Positions 1 to 8,241 of a stretch of 38,221 bases of DNA are shown here, in pieces. The notes beneath the pieces are model-generated. The model was not told the origin of the DNA, made no database searches, and saw only the letters and a list, made by a program, of their open reading frames with translations. The stretch is taken from the NCBI GenBank assembly GCA_041686355.1, contig JAWLDZ010000017.1, forward strand, positions 1 to 38,221, read 5' to 3'. How positions within the stretch are numbered: the first letter of the stretch is position 1; each line of letters starts with the position of its first letter. Both the position numbers and the translations under genes were made by a program. This DNA is from DSBN01 sp041686355 (GTDB lineage Bacteria; Spirochaetota; Spirochaetia; DSM-16054; Sediminispirochaetaceae).

Positions 1-1
1 C

Positions 2-376
2 TCTATTTTAGGCGGCAGCGAGGTTGTAACCTTTCTCTTTATTTATACTACCGCCCTGGGTTCTGCGGTGGCTATCCCGAAGAACAGGCATATCCGGATT
101 AGTTTTTTTATTGATCAACTGCCGGCTAAGCTGCATGTCGCTGTTGATGCGTTTGTCTACTTACTGGTGGCATTTATCAACGGAGCCATGGCGGTATATA
201 GCCTGGGGTGGATAGCTCTGGTCGGGGCGGACCTGTCCCAGTCCTTGGGAATTCCTCTCGGGATGGTGAAAGCGAGTGTACCAATTGGTTGCAGTTTAGC
301 GCTGCTGCTGTCGCTGTATTCAGCCTATCTTGTAATTAAAACCGGAGCACCCTTGGACGGGGAGAAGTTTGTATGA
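2..376 (+). CDS. dctQ: TRAP transporter small permease (DctQ family), 5'-truncated
   Basis: This is the C-terminal part of the small integral-membrane subunit of a TRAP transporter, which pairs with the large permease and a periplasmic binding protein to import organic or sugar acids with sodium. The open frame runs from the window edge through a GTG at 68. The codons before that GTG encode a DctQ-like stretch (VTFLFIYTTALGSAVAIPKN, then RHIRI), so the gene begins outside the window and the GTG is not the start. About 125 residues are visible, against roughly 160 for the family. At least two hydrophobic segments remain. The stop overlaps the start of the large permease by four bases (ATGA at 373-376), so the two are translationally coupled. 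The link to kduI/kduD downstream suggests an unsaturated uronate or related sugar acid as substrate; that is inference. Confidence 0.85.
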   Translation, partial: SILGGSEVVTFLFIYTTALGSAVAIPKNRHIRISFFIDQLPAKLHVAVDAFVYLLVAFINGAMAVYSLGWIALVGADLSQSLGIPLGMVKASVPIGCSLALLLSLYSAYLVIKTGAPLDGEKFV

Positions 377-1650
377 CTTTATTAATTGTAAGCCTAGTTA
401 TCCTGTTGGTCCTCGGGGTACCAATTGCCTATTCCCTCGGGCTCTCTTCGTTTCTCTATTTTGTGGTACATCATCCTGAACTCATTTCGGTAATTCCCCA
501 GCGCTTTTATGCCGGGATGGATGCCTACCTTATGATTGCCCTGCCGCTATTTATCGCGATGGGCTGTCTTATGAACGAAAGCGGTATTACCCGACGCCTC
601 ATCAACTTTTCATTGCTCTTTGTAGGTCGGTGTCGGGGCGGGTTGGGGTTGGTGAATATTGTAGCGAGTATGATTTTTGGCGGAATTTCCGGCTCTTCGG
701 TTTCGGATACGGCCTCAGTAGGAGCTGTATTGATTCCTGAGATGGAGGAGAAGGGGTATTCTAAGGAGTATTCCAGCGGGATTACAGTTGCATCTTCAAC
801 AATGGGGATGATTATACCGCCGAGTATCCCGGTCGTTATTTACGCATTAGTTGCCGAGGCTTCGGTGGGAAAACTATTCCTAGGAACCGCCATACCGGGA
901 ATCATGATCGGGCTGTTGATGATAATCATCACCCTGATAATTTCACACGTAAAAAAACACCCCAAGGAAGAGGTGAATTTAAGTAAAAAAGAAATTTTTA
1001 TTACGGTCCAGCGTTCCATTCTTGCCGTCATAATGCCCCTGTTCATTATAGGTGCGGTGGTGTTTGGTATTACTACCGCTACCGAATCGGCGGCTATCGG
1101 AGTTTTATATGCTCTGATCATCGGGACGGCGGTCTTTCGTACGGTAGGTCTTAAAAGCATTCTGCGTCTCATGCGGAAAGCAATCCTCACCAGCGCCACT
1201 GTGATGATTATCATTGCACTTTCTAAAATCTATATCTGGATTTTAGCGCTCGAACATGTACCTCAAACGGTTGCAGCCTTCATTACCGGCCTGGACGTAC
1301 CGGTTTTCTTAATTATCATTTTTGTTGATCTTATTATTCTTTTCATCGGAACATTTATCGATGTAAGTCCTGCGATACTGCTGCTAACACCGGTATTCCT
1401 GCCTGCAATGCAGTCGTTAGGGGTTGATGCGATACAGTTTGGTGCAATTCTGATTAGCGGATTAGCTCTGGGTCTGGTAACCCCGCCTGTGGGCATGTGT
1501 TTGAACGTAGCCTCAGCAATATCAGGCTTAGGAATAGGCAAAATATTCAAGGGGGCCCTCCCGTTTCTGTTGGCAAATATAATCACATTGATTCTTATTA
1601 GTTTTGTGAAGCCCTTTACACTTTGGCTCCCGGAACTATTTATGAAATAA
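373..1650 (+). CDS. dctM: TRAP transporter large permease (DctM family)
   Basis: This is the large membrane subunit of the TRAP transporter, 425 residues as usual for the family, with about a dozen hydrophobic segments. Family-like stretches are visible: an N-terminal GVPIAYSLG segment, MIFGGISGSSVSDTASVGAV around residues 100-120 followed by MEEKGYSKEYSSGITVASST, and a C-terminal ALGLVTPPVGMCLNVA segment. It forms the sodium-coupled translocation pathway. The start codon overlaps the small-permease stop. After it come a ribosome-binding site (AAGGAG) and kduI, so import and catabolism are co-transcribed. The binding protein is expected just upstream of the window. Identification as TRAP DctM is firm; the substrate is inferred from the neighbours. 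Confidence 0.93.
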   Translation: MTLLIVSLVILLVLGVPIAYSLGLSSFLYFVVHHPELISVIPQRFYAGMDAYLMIALPLFIAMGCLMNESGITRRLINFSLLFVGRCRGGLGLVNIVASMIFGGISGSSVSDTASVGAVLIPEMEEKGYSKEYSSGITVASSTMGMIIPPSIPVVIYALVAEASVGKLFLGTAIPGIMIGLLMIIITLIISHVKKHPKEEVNLSKKEIFITVQRSILAVIMPLFIIGAVVFGITTATESAAIGVLYALIIGTAVFRTVGLKSILRLMRKAILTSATVMIIIALSKIYIWILALEHVPQTVAAFITGLDVPVFLIIIFVDLIILFIGTFIDVSPAILLLTPVFLPAMQSLGVDAIQFGAILISGLALGLVTPPVGMCLNVASAISGLGIGKIFKGALPFLLANIITLILISFVKPFTLWLPELFMK

Positions 1651-1675
1651 AAAAATATTTTAAGGAGTTATACAA

Positions 1676-2506
1676 ATGGATACAAGAAATTCAATACATC
1701 CTGATCATGCAAAGAAAATGACCACGGAAGAACTGCGACGGGAGTTTTTGGTTACCGATATTATGAGTGAAGGAAGAACTACCGTCACTTATAGTCATAT
1801 AGACAGGGTAATGCTCGGGGGAATAGTACCAACCGACAAGGCTCTCTCATTGCCCTCGGGTGATCTGATTGCCAGTGAGTTTTTTCTTGAAAAAAGAGAA
1901 CTCGGCGTGTTTAATATCGGCGGCCCCGGTTTTATTGAGGTGGGCGGTAAAAAATACGATATGGACTACCGGGACTGTTTGTACCTCGGTCGTGGAGAAA
2001 AGGAGGTGAGCTTTCAAAGTAAAGATAAAAGCAAACCCGCCAAGTTCTATTACAACAGTACCCCCTCTTTTGTGGACCTTCCGGTAAAGAAGATTACGAT
2101 TGAACAGGCACGCCATGTAAATCTCGGCTCGCAGGATAAATGCAACTTGCGAGTGATCAATCAGTATATTCATCCTGAAGTTATGGAGAGTTGCCAGCTC
2201 ACTATGGGATACACGGTAGTGGCGGAAAATAATGTGTGGAACACTATGCCCGCCCATTTGCACGAACGCAGAATGGAAGTCTATTTTTACTGTGATTTTC
2301 CTGAAGATCAGGTGGTATTCCACTTCATGGGAGAGCCAACCGAAACCCGTCATCTGGTTATGCAGCCGGAGCAAGCGGCTATTTCACCGAGCTGGTCTAT
2401 TCATGGAGGAGCAGGAACCGTCAACTACAGCTTTATTTGGGGAATGGCGGGAGAAAATAAGGATTTCGGTGACATGAATGTAATTCCACTTACGGATATG
2501 AAGTAG
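1676..2506 (+). CDS. kduI: 5-dehydro-4-deoxy-D-glucuronate isomerase KduI
   Basis: KduI isomerises 5-keto-4-deoxyuronate (from unsaturated galacturonate released by pectin lyases) to 2,5-diketo-3-deoxygluconate. The protein has 276 residues, close to the 278 of the E. coli enzyme. The cupin-fold zinc ligands are in place: H194 and H196 in HLHERRMEV, E201, and H243 in SIHGGAGTVNYSFIWGM. Each is offset by two from E. coli H196, H198, E203 and H245. The AAGGAG ribosome-binding site sits 8-9 bases before the ATG. The gene lies between the TRAP permease and kduD, the next enzyme of the pathway, nine bases apart from the latter. The enzyme is cytoplasmic. No truncation or unusual residue was seen. 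Confidence 0.95.
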   Translation: MDTRNSIHPDHAKKMTTEELRREFLVTDIMSEGRTTVTYSHIDRVMLGGIVPTDKALSLPSGDLIASEFFLEKRELGVFNIGGPGFIEVGGKKYDMDYRDCLYLGRGEKEVSFQSKDKSKPAKFYYNSTPSFVDLPVKKITIEQARHVNLGSQDKCNLRVINQYIHPEVMESCQLTMGYTVVAENNVWNTMPAHLHERRMEVYFYCDFPEDQVVFHFMGEPTETRHLVMQPEQAAISPSWSIHGGAGTVNYSFIWGMAGENKDFGDMNVIPLTDMK

Positions 2507-2515
2507 GAGTGTTGT

Positions 2516-3271
2516 ATGGAAATGTTTGATTTAAGTGGAAAAGTAGCAGTAGTGACCGGGGCTAATAAGGGGCTCGGTCGAGGAATTGCGGTCGGACTTG
2601 CAAAGGCGGGGGCGGATATCGTAGCGGTTCACCGATCAGACGTATCTTCGGCAAAGCAGGAAATTGAAGCATTGGGACGGCGGTGTGCCGCCGTCCATGC
2701 CGATCTTTCGGACATGGAGCGTGTAAAACAGGTGATTCCCGAGGCTGTCGAGGCATTCAAGCGAATTGATATTCTGGTGAATAATGCCGGAATGATCAGG
2801 AGAGCAGCGGCTGTCGACTACACAGAAGAAGAGTGGGATATGGTCATGGATGTAAATCTGAAAGCTCTTTTCCTGCTGAGCCAGGCTGCAGCGCGCCGGT
2901 TCATTGAACAAAAAAGCGGAGGAAAGATCATCAACATAGCTTCTATGCTTTCCTATCAGGGCGGAATTCTGGTACCATCGTACACGTCGAGCAAATCTGC
3001 AGTACTCGGCCTCACACGGGCACTTGCAAATGAATGGGCTGCCCATAATATTAATGTAAATGGTATAGCCCCCGGTTATATGGCTACGGACAATACGGAG
3101 AACCTGCGCAAAGATAAGGACAGATACGAAAGTATAACCGCCCGTATTCCGTCGGGTCGCTGGGGGACCCCTGAAGACATGCAGGGAGCCGCTGTTTTTT
3201 TAGCATCCGAGGCCTCGAAGTATATGCAGGGATTTACTCTTGCTGTGGACGGGGGGTGGTTAGCCCGTTAG
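2516..3271 (+). CDS. kduD: 2-dehydro-3-deoxy-D-gluconate 5-dehydrogenase KduD (SDR)
   Basis: KduD reduces 2,5-diketo-3-deoxygluconate to 2-keto-3-deoxygluconate (KDG) with NAD(P)H. It is a classical short-chain dehydrogenase of 251 residues. The cofactor motif TGANKGLG is at 14-21, NNAG at 89-92, the structural Asn at 114 in VNLK, and the catalytic Ser143, Tyr156 and Lys160 (YTSSK). The C-terminal GGWLAR ending is typical of KduD. The TAGGAG before the ATG combines the stop of kduI with a ribosome-binding site. Position directly after kduI makes KduD more likely than another SDR. KDG would then need KdgK, which is absent here, and KDPG aldolase, for which a gene lies at 20768. Confidence 0.92.
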   Translation: MEMFDLSGKVAVVTGANKGLGRGIAVGLAKAGADIVAVHRSDVSSAKQEIEALGRRCAAVHADLSDMERVKQVIPEAVEAFKRIDILVNNAGMIRRAAAVDYTEEEWDMVMDVNLKALFLLSQAAARRFIEQKSGGKIINIASMLSYQGGILVPSYTSSKSAVLGLTRALANEWAAHNINVNGIAPGYMATDNTENLRKDKDRYESITARIPSGRWGTPEDMQGAAVFLASEASKYMQGFTLAVDGGWLAR

Positions 3272-3288
3272 AAAGGAAATAACAACTA

Positions 3289-4077
3289 ATGAAAGTACAA
3301 TCAATCGACCGTGTATTTGATATCCTTGAGCTGCTGTCGATCAAGCATGAAGGCTTGAGCCTTACAGAAATAAGTCGAAGGCTGGAATTGCCGACCAGTA
3401 CGGTATTTCGGCTTCTTTCGGTGCTTCGGAGTCGAAATTATATAGAGAAAAATGATTCGACCAATGTATATCGTTTAGGTTTGGGTTTTGTGGAACTCAC
3501 AAGTCTTTATCTGAGTAATATCGAGTTAAAAACTGAGGCGCAACCATACCTGCGGAATCTCTCGCAGATGACCGGTCAGGTGGTATTTATGGGAACCGAG
3601 CATGATGGAGAATTAGTGTATATCGATAAATACGAGCAGTTCAACGAAATTAGGAAATACTGTTTTCTTGGGCAGCGAAGACCACTATATTGTACTGCTC
3701 TTGGTAAAGCTTTATTAACCGGTTTCAAGGATGAGGAAATTCGTGAGCTGTATCCGGAGGGGGAGCTTAAGCCGATGACTTCTCATACCATCACAAATGT
3801 TGAGCGGTTGATAGAAGAGGTTCATGAAATCTGCCTTCGCGGATATGCTATCGATGATCAGGAGATAGAAGAGGCTATGTGGTGTGTTGCTGCTCCAGTG
3901 TATGATTACCGGGGCATCATTATAGCGGCGGTAAGTACTTCTTGGGATCTCGGAAGCCATAAAGATGCCGATCGTGATAAAAATATTGAGCTTGTACGGA
4001 AAACCGCTTTGAATATCTCAATTAGAATGGGCTTCCGGCCTGAAAGACAAGCAATTACCTGTGTACATGAGCATTAA
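3289..4077 (+). CDS. IclR-family transcriptional regulator (KdgR-like role)
   Basis: This is a 262-residue IclR-type regulator. The N-terminal winged helix (residues about 3-60) contains SIDRVFDILELLS, then LTEISRRLELPTSTVFRLLSVL. The C-terminal IclR effector domain contains AQPYLRNLSQMTGQVVFMG, YIDKYE, CTALGKALL and the RGYAIDDQEIEEAMWCVAAPVYD segment typical of the family. IclR proteins bind small carboxylates and control neighbouring catabolic genes. KdgR of enterobacteria, which senses KDG, belongs to this family. Position 17 bases after kduD, with GAAAGGA before the ATG, suggests that it is the last gene of the operon and regulates it. The effector is inferred from context. No operator could be identified because the operon promoter lies outside the window. 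Confidence 0.9.
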   Translation: MKVQSIDRVFDILELLSIKHEGLSLTEISRRLELPTSTVFRLLSVLRSRNYIEKNDSTNVYRLGLGFVELTSLYLSNIELKTEAQPYLRNLSQMTGQVVFMGTEHDGELVYIDKYEQFNEIRKYCFLGQRRPLYCTALGKALLTGFKDEEIRELYPEGELKPMTSHTITNVERLIEEVHEICLRGYAIDDQEIEEAMWCVAAPVYDYRGIIIAAVSTSWDLGSHKDADRDKNIELVRKTALNISIRMGFRPERQAITCVHEH

Positions 4078-4099
4078 ACTAAAGTCGACATGCATTTGT

Positions 4100-4930
4100 T
4101 TACTCCCGGAAGGGCGAATAAATCCACAAGGCGGTAGCAATTGTACTGCCGTTATTAATCCACTTATGTTTTTCGGAGGAGTGGAAAAAGAGGGAATCCC
4201 CGGGTTCAAGGTTATATACCTGGGTATCATTCAGGGTAAATTCCAGTTGTCCCTCCATCAGGTAGACAAACTCCTCACCAAAGTGGCTGTGGTCAACATA
4301 GTTACCGCAGCTGGGCTGAATGGTGTAATACATGCTTTTTACATGGGCGGTTTTATCGGCCACCAAATTAGTAATCGCAACACCCTCTAATCCGATATCA
4401 ATCGTCGAACCGCTTCCATGTTGTACCAGCTTCGTATCCGCATCCTCTTCCTCAAAAAAGTAGAGAATGTTTTGGTTGTAGAAGTCGGCCAGCCGCTGGA
4501 GTACATCAAATGAAATATTGGCCTGTCCGGTTTCTATCTTACTCAGATATGAGGGGCTTATCCCCAGTTCGGTACTCACCTCGTCCAGGGTGTACCCTGT
4601 TTCCTCCCTGAGGGTTCGCCATTTCTTACTCAGGAATTTTTTTGAGTACTGCGGATTGCTTGAACCGTTCTGCTGATCCGTTTTCTGCTGCATAATTTCG
4701 TATTTCAGCATCTTTTTGATTACATCGTAACTGAGACGCTGGTCTACGGAGAGCTCTTTTACCCGTTTGAGGAAGTTAATGTCGTCGAAACTGTACACCC
4801 GGTAGTTATTTGTGGTGCGGCGGGCGGCAAACAGTCCTTCCTTCTCCCAATTACGAATGGTTCCGGGAACTACGCCTATCTGCTTGGCTACTTGGTTTAT
4901 ATTGAACAGTAATTCATCTGGATTTTTCAT
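4100..4930 (-). CDS. Three-domain regulator: MerR HTH + XRE HTH + cupin
   Basis: This 276-residue protein carries two different DNA-binding domains. Residues 8-77 form a MerR-type winged helix (INQVAKQIGVVPGTIRNWEK, then YSFDDINFLKRVKEL). Residues 101-158 form an XRE/Cro-type HTH (LDEVSTELGISPSYLSKIET). Residues 195-273 form a cupin_2 domain with possible metal ligands H214, H216, E220 and H255. XRE-cupin regulators are common in amino-acid and polyamine metabolism; an extra N-terminal MerR domain is unusual. The gene follows the acyl-CoA synthetase fusion on the same strand behind a terminator, so it is probably transcribed on its own. No Shine-Dalgarno is evident before the ATG; a -10-like TACACT (4936-4941) ends five bases upstream, hinting at a leaderless transcript. 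A role in regulating the adjacent divergent block is inference. Confidence 0.88.
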   Translation of the reverse strand: MKNPDELLFNINQVAKQIGVVPGTIRNWEKEGLFAARRTTNNYRVYSFDDINFLKRVKELSVDQRLSYDVIKKMLKYEIMQQKTDQQNGSSNPQYSKKFLSKKWRTLREETGYTLDEVSTELGISPSYLSKIETGQANISFDVLQRLADFYNQNILYFFEEEDADTKLVQHGSGSTIDIGLEGVAITNLVADKTAHVKSMYYTIQPSCGNYVDHSHFGEEFVYLMEGQLEFTLNDTQVYNLEPGDSLFFHSSEKHKWINNGSTIATALWIYSPFRE

Positions 4931-4999
4931 CAGTTAGTGTAGTGTATATGAAATCTGCAAAAAAGCATAGTAAGAAGGCCGGGCCTTATCGCCTTCAGT

Positions 5000-5037
5000 T
5001 TGCTCCAACCGGCTGTTCCATCCGGCTGCTCCATGCG
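5000..5037. repeat. Three imperfect 13-bp direct repeats
   Basis: On the minus strand three adjacent near-copies of a 13-mer (TGGAGCAGCCGGA, TGGAACAGCCGGT, then TGGAGCAAACTGA) occupy the space between the terminator and the MerR-XRE-cupin gene. The third copy is degenerate. They might be regulator-binding iterons or simply a local tandem duplication; nothing in the sequence decides. Confidence 0.4.
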
Positions 5038-5039
5038 GT

Positions 5040-5065
5040 AAAAGGGGCCGGCCTCAGCCGGCCCC
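5040..5065 (-). terminator. Intrinsic terminator after the formyltransferase/acyl-CoA synthetase gene
   Basis: There is a perfect 9-bp GC-rich stem (5044-5052 with 5057-5065) and a four-base loop. On the minus strand it is followed by TTTT (complement of 5040-5043). It sits 34 bases after the stop of the minus-strand fusion gene and ahead of the MerR-XRE-cupin gene, so it should separate the two transcription units. The T-run is short, so read-through is possible. Confidence 0.65.
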
Positions 5066-5098
5066 CCGGACCTTCAGAGCCCATTTTTCAGTAGCCGC

Positions 5099-7987
5099 TT
5101 ACTCTCCTATCCGAAGCCTGAAGTCGGCAATATAAAAACGTGAGGTCTGGAAAGAGTAGAGCAGGGGGTTAAGATCAATTTCCGAGATTTCCGGAAAATC
5201 CACCAGCAGCCGGTTGATGCGCAGCATCTTTTCGACTAGGTCGTCAAGGTTCATAGGAGTGCTGCCGCGGTAGCCGGTTAACAGAGGGGCGCTCTTTAAG
5301 GACAGAATCGCCCGGCGGGCCTCCTCCGCAGAAAAGGGCACATGGGCAAAGGCTACATCCCCCAGCAGCTCTACGCTGGTGCCGCCCAGCCCCACCATCT
5401 CGGCGTGTCCCACCGACGGATCTTTAATTGCGCCCAGAATTACCTCGGTAGCCGAGCTCAGCTGCTGCTGCACCAACACCCCCCGGGCTCCGGGAAAACG
5501 GCTGTGCAGCTCGGCAATTCGAGCCTGCAGCTCGGCGGCATTTGCAATGTTGAGCAGTACGCCGCCCTCATCGCTCTTGTGGATAACTTCGGGGTGGTCG
5601 ATTTTGGCCACCACCGGAAATACGATCTCCGAGGCGGTGTCTGAGGCCTTCGAAGCGCCGGCCGGCAGGTACACGGAGGGAGCGGTGTTCAGGCCGTAGG
5701 CTGCCAAGATCTTCTCAGCATCCTCTGCGTTCAAAAAGTCCCCCGGCTGTGCCCCCTGAATAATAGCCTTTACCTGGGCCCGGGTTTCTCCGGCAACTGC
5801 GTAGGCCGGCTCCTCATCGCCGTGGTAGGTGACCGGAAGCTCCCGCATTGCATCCAATACTTCAGCCAGCTGCTCCGGGTACTCTACCACCGGAATCCCG
5901 GCACTGCTCATAGCCCGGCGGCCGGCCAGTCCCAAGCCCGGGCCGAAGAAGCAGGAGAGTACCGGTATCGACTCCAGGGCCTCTCCGAGGGCATCAACCT
6001 CCTTGGCAAACACGCGCGCCACCTCTCCCGTATCAACTGTGGCCGGGGGTATGCAGAGCAGCACCATCGCATCGTACTGTCCGCTTTCCACCATGCTTCG
6101 CAGGGAAGCGGCATAGTGCTCCGGCGAAGCGGAGGCAACCACATCGATAGGGTTGCGCACCGAGGCTTCCGGCAGCAGCTGGGGGGCCAGCTTTTCCCGA
6201 CTGCCCGAGTTTAGCTCGGGCAGCTCAAAGCCGTGCAGCGAGAGTGCGTCCGAGGCCAGAATACCCGGGCCTCCGCCGTTAGTTACTACGCCCACCCGGT
6301 TGCCCTTTACCCGCGGCATGCGGCTGAGGGCGGCCGCCAGAAAATAGGCTTGGTGGATGCTCTGGGCGCGGATAATACCGCACTTGCGGATAAGCGCCTC
6401 GGCCACCTGGTCGTCACCGGCCAGGCTGCCGGTGTGACTGCCGGCAGCAGCGGCCCCGGCGCTGCTGCGGCCCGCCTTCAGCAGAATAATCGGTTTTTTT
6501 GGGGTTATTTTGGCCGCTATCCGGGTAAAGCGCTGGTAATCGGCAATCTGTTCCAGATACAACATGATAACTTCGGTCTGTTCATCCTCGGCCAACAGGG
6601 GCAGCAGGTCATTGACGGTCACGTCGGCTTGGTTGCCCAGGGAGGCGATGGTTGAAAAGCCGATGCCCAGCTGCTCGGCATAGTCGAGCAGCACCGCTCC
6701 CAGCCCGCCGCTCTGAGTTACAAAGGCAATGTTTCCGTCCCGGGGGATGTCATGGAGAATGGTGGTGTTGAGCCGCACCGCGGGGTTGTTGTTGGAAATA
6801 CCCATACAGTTGGGACCAAGGAGCCGCATATTGTAGTTATCCACAATCCGCAGAAGCTCCTCTTCGGCGGCTATCCCCTCGCCTCCGACCTCTCTGAAGC
6901 CGGCTGAAATACAGACAATGGCTTTTACCCCCTTCTGTCCGCACTCCTCAGCCACCTGCAGTACAAACTTTGAAGGGACCGTAATCACGGCCAGGTCCAC
7001 CTCCTCGGGCACATCCAGCACCGAGCTGTAACCGGGGGTTTTAGACACGGTCTCACCGCCCCGGTTTACCGCAACCGCCCGTCCGCCAAAGTCCACCGCC
7101 TCGATATTCTTTACTATCGCATGACCGATGCCGCCGCGGGCGGAGGCGCCGATTACCGCAACGCTCTTTGGCTGCAGAAGTGCAGAGCTGTCACGGGCAT
7201 AGAGGGGCTTGTTCTTCTCCCAGCTGTCTATGGAAATGCCGAGGGGAGCGGTCTGGTTGCGATAGAACACCCGTCCGGAGTTGTCGCGGCTGAAGTTTCC
7301 CATTGCAATTTCGTAGATGGTGCGCGAGCCGATCTCCCGGGACTGGGCGTTTACCAGCCGCAGGTAGTACTTCATAAACTCTTTCTCGTCGTATTCCTTG
7401 GCCTTCTCATAATCCACCGGAATTTTCGGGGAAATCATCAACAGAGGTCCCCCGTCGAGCTCGGCGGTCGCAATATGGCTGGAGGAGCGCAGATAGGGCT
7501 CGCCGGCGGCCAGGGCATCGCCGACCCCGTTCGGCCCGGCGTACAGACGCTCACCGTTCTTCTGGTTGGTTAGATCCGCGGGATGGACATTGATAAACAT
7601 ATATTTATTCAGCAGCACCTCGGTGGTAGCCCATACGTAGCCCGCCAGCATCACCAGCCCGGGACGGAACTCGGAAATGAGGGTCGCCGCCTCGCGGTCA
7701 TACTCCTTGCGCACCTCCCGGTCTTTAAGCTTGGCCCCGCGCTCCTTATAGTAGGCCCGGATATCGATGGAAGCACAGGGAATGCCGTATTCGGCGGCGG
7801 TCGCCACTCCCTTTGCCTCCGGATCGCTGGAGAAAACCCCCACCACTTCGAAGGGACTGCCCTCCCAGGTCTGCTCCAGCTGCTTCTGAAGCTCTAAGGC
7901 CTGCCAAAGGGTTTTTCCCGAACCGGAGATGAATCCAACTACCCGTAACTTCCCTTGCGCGGGATTATGTAGTGGTCCTAGTGCCAT
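5099..7987 (-). CDS. PurN-like formyltransferase domain fused to NDP-forming acyl-CoA synthetase
   Basis: This is a 962-residue fusion. Residues about 13-235 resemble glycinamide ribonucleotide formyltransferase (PurN). They have GFISGSGKTLWQALELQKQL, VVGVFSSDPEAKG, VMLAGYV and FINVHPADL, and the Asn-His-Asp catalytic set is kept as N133, H135 and D178 (ELDGGP). Residues about 266-720 form the CoA-binding and ligase domains of an ADP-forming acyl-CoA synthetase (VAVIGASARGGIG, GPNCMG, VTQSGGLG, and SHTGSLAGDD with H518, the likely phosphohistidine). Residues about 745-960 are the ATP-grasp subunit, with H803 in VIHKSDEGGV. Such synthetases interconvert acyl-CoA + ADP + Pi with acid + CoA + ATP. 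The role of the attached formyltransferase is unknown; it might process a formylated substrate or a folate one-carbon unit. AAAGGAG precedes the ATG by eight bases. It is divergent from a metallolyase and symporter gene pair. Confidence 0.88.
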   Translation of the reverse strand: MALGPLHNPAQGKLRVVGFISGSGKTLWQALELQKQLEQTWEGSPFEVVGVFSSDPEAKGVATAAEYGIPCASIDIRAYYKERGAKLKDREVRKEYDREAATLISEFRPGLVMLAGYVWATTEVLLNKYMFINVHPADLTNQKNGERLYAGPNGVGDALAAGEPYLRSSSHIATAELDGGPLLMISPKIPVDYEKAKEYDEKEFMKYYLRLVNAQSREIGSRTIYEIAMGNFSRDNSGRVFYRNQTAPLGISIDSWEKNKPLYARDSSALLQPKSVAVIGASARGGIGHAIVKNIEAVDFGGRAVAVNRGGETVSKTPGYSSVLDVPEEVDLAVITVPSKFVLQVAEECGQKGVKAIVCISAGFREVGGEGIAAEEELLRIVDNYNMRLLGPNCMGISNNNPAVRLNTTILHDIPRDGNIAFVTQSGGLGAVLLDYAEQLGIGFSTIASLGNQADVTVNDLLPLLAEDEQTEVIMLYLEQIADYQRFTRIAAKITPKKPIILLKAGRSSAGAAAAGSHTGSLAGDDQVAEALIRKCGIIRAQSIHQAYFLAAALSRMPRVKGNRVGVVTNGGGPGILASDALSLHGFELPELNSGSREKLAPQLLPEASVRNPIDVVASASPEHYAASLRSMVESGQYDAMVLLCIPPATVDTGEVARVFAKEVDALGEALESIPVLSCFFGPGLGLAGRRAMSSAGIPVVEYPEQLAEVLDAMRELPVTYHGDEEPAYAVAGETRAQVKAIIQGAQPGDFLNAEDAEKILAAYGLNTAPSVYLPAGASKASDTASEIVFPVVAKIDHPEVIHKSDEGGVLLNIANAAELQARIAELHSRFPGARGVLVQQQLSSATEVILGAIKDPSVGHAEMVGLGGTSVELLGDVAFAHVPFSAEEARRAILSLKSAPLLTGYRGSTPMNLDDLVEKMLRINRLLVDFPEISEIDLNPLLYSFQTSRFYIADFRLRIGE

Positions 7988-8070
7988 ATGTGTGCTCCTT
8001 TAATTCAATAAAATAACAAATCAACAAAATAAACAATTCGAAATATGTGTGCGTTTACATTTGCGTATTA

Positions 8071-8100
8071 ATGATATACATGTTATCCTAACATTGTCAA
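8071..8100 (-). promoter_or_regulatory. Sigma70-like promoter for the fusion gene
   Basis: On the minus strand a consensus -35 TTGACA (8100 to 8095) and TATCAT (8076 to 8071) are 18 bases apart. The 5' leader to the ATG at 7987 would be about 75-80 bases. The inverted repeat TGTTA-TCC-TAACA (8081-8093) lies in the spacer and could be an operator. Confidence 0.55.
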
Positions 8101-8148
8101 TCAATTTATCATACTTCTGAAAATTATTTATAAACATTGAAAATATGT

Positions 8149-8177
8149 TTGACAAGGTTAGTATATTATTGTCTAAT
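8149..8177 (+). promoter_or_regulatory. Sigma70-like promoter for the metallolyase-symporter genes
   Basis: A consensus -35 TTGACA (8149-8154) and TCTAAT (8172-8177) are 17 bases apart. The predicted leader to the ATG at 8275 is about 90 bases and includes the hairpin at 8222-8241. Confidence 0.6.
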
Positions 8178-8221
8178 AGTAATAGTCTCGGATGCCGCAT
8201 AGCGACAAGCGAAACGACGAA

Positions 8222-8241
8222 AATAGCCGGATACGGCTATT
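8222..8241 (+). other. Leader hairpin upstream of the metallolyase gene
   Basis: There is a perfect 8-bp stem (AATAGCCG/CGGCTATT) with a GATA loop, in the untranslated leader 33 bases before the start codon. It matches no riboswitch class that I recognise. It could be an attenuator, a protein-binding site or a stabilising 5' structure. Confidence 0.5.

Noticed and set aside
5342..7897. Several long plus-strand open frames opposite the fusion gene
   Set aside because: They mirror a GC-rich coding region; their translations show no domain, and the minus-strand frame has clear catalytic motifs throughout.
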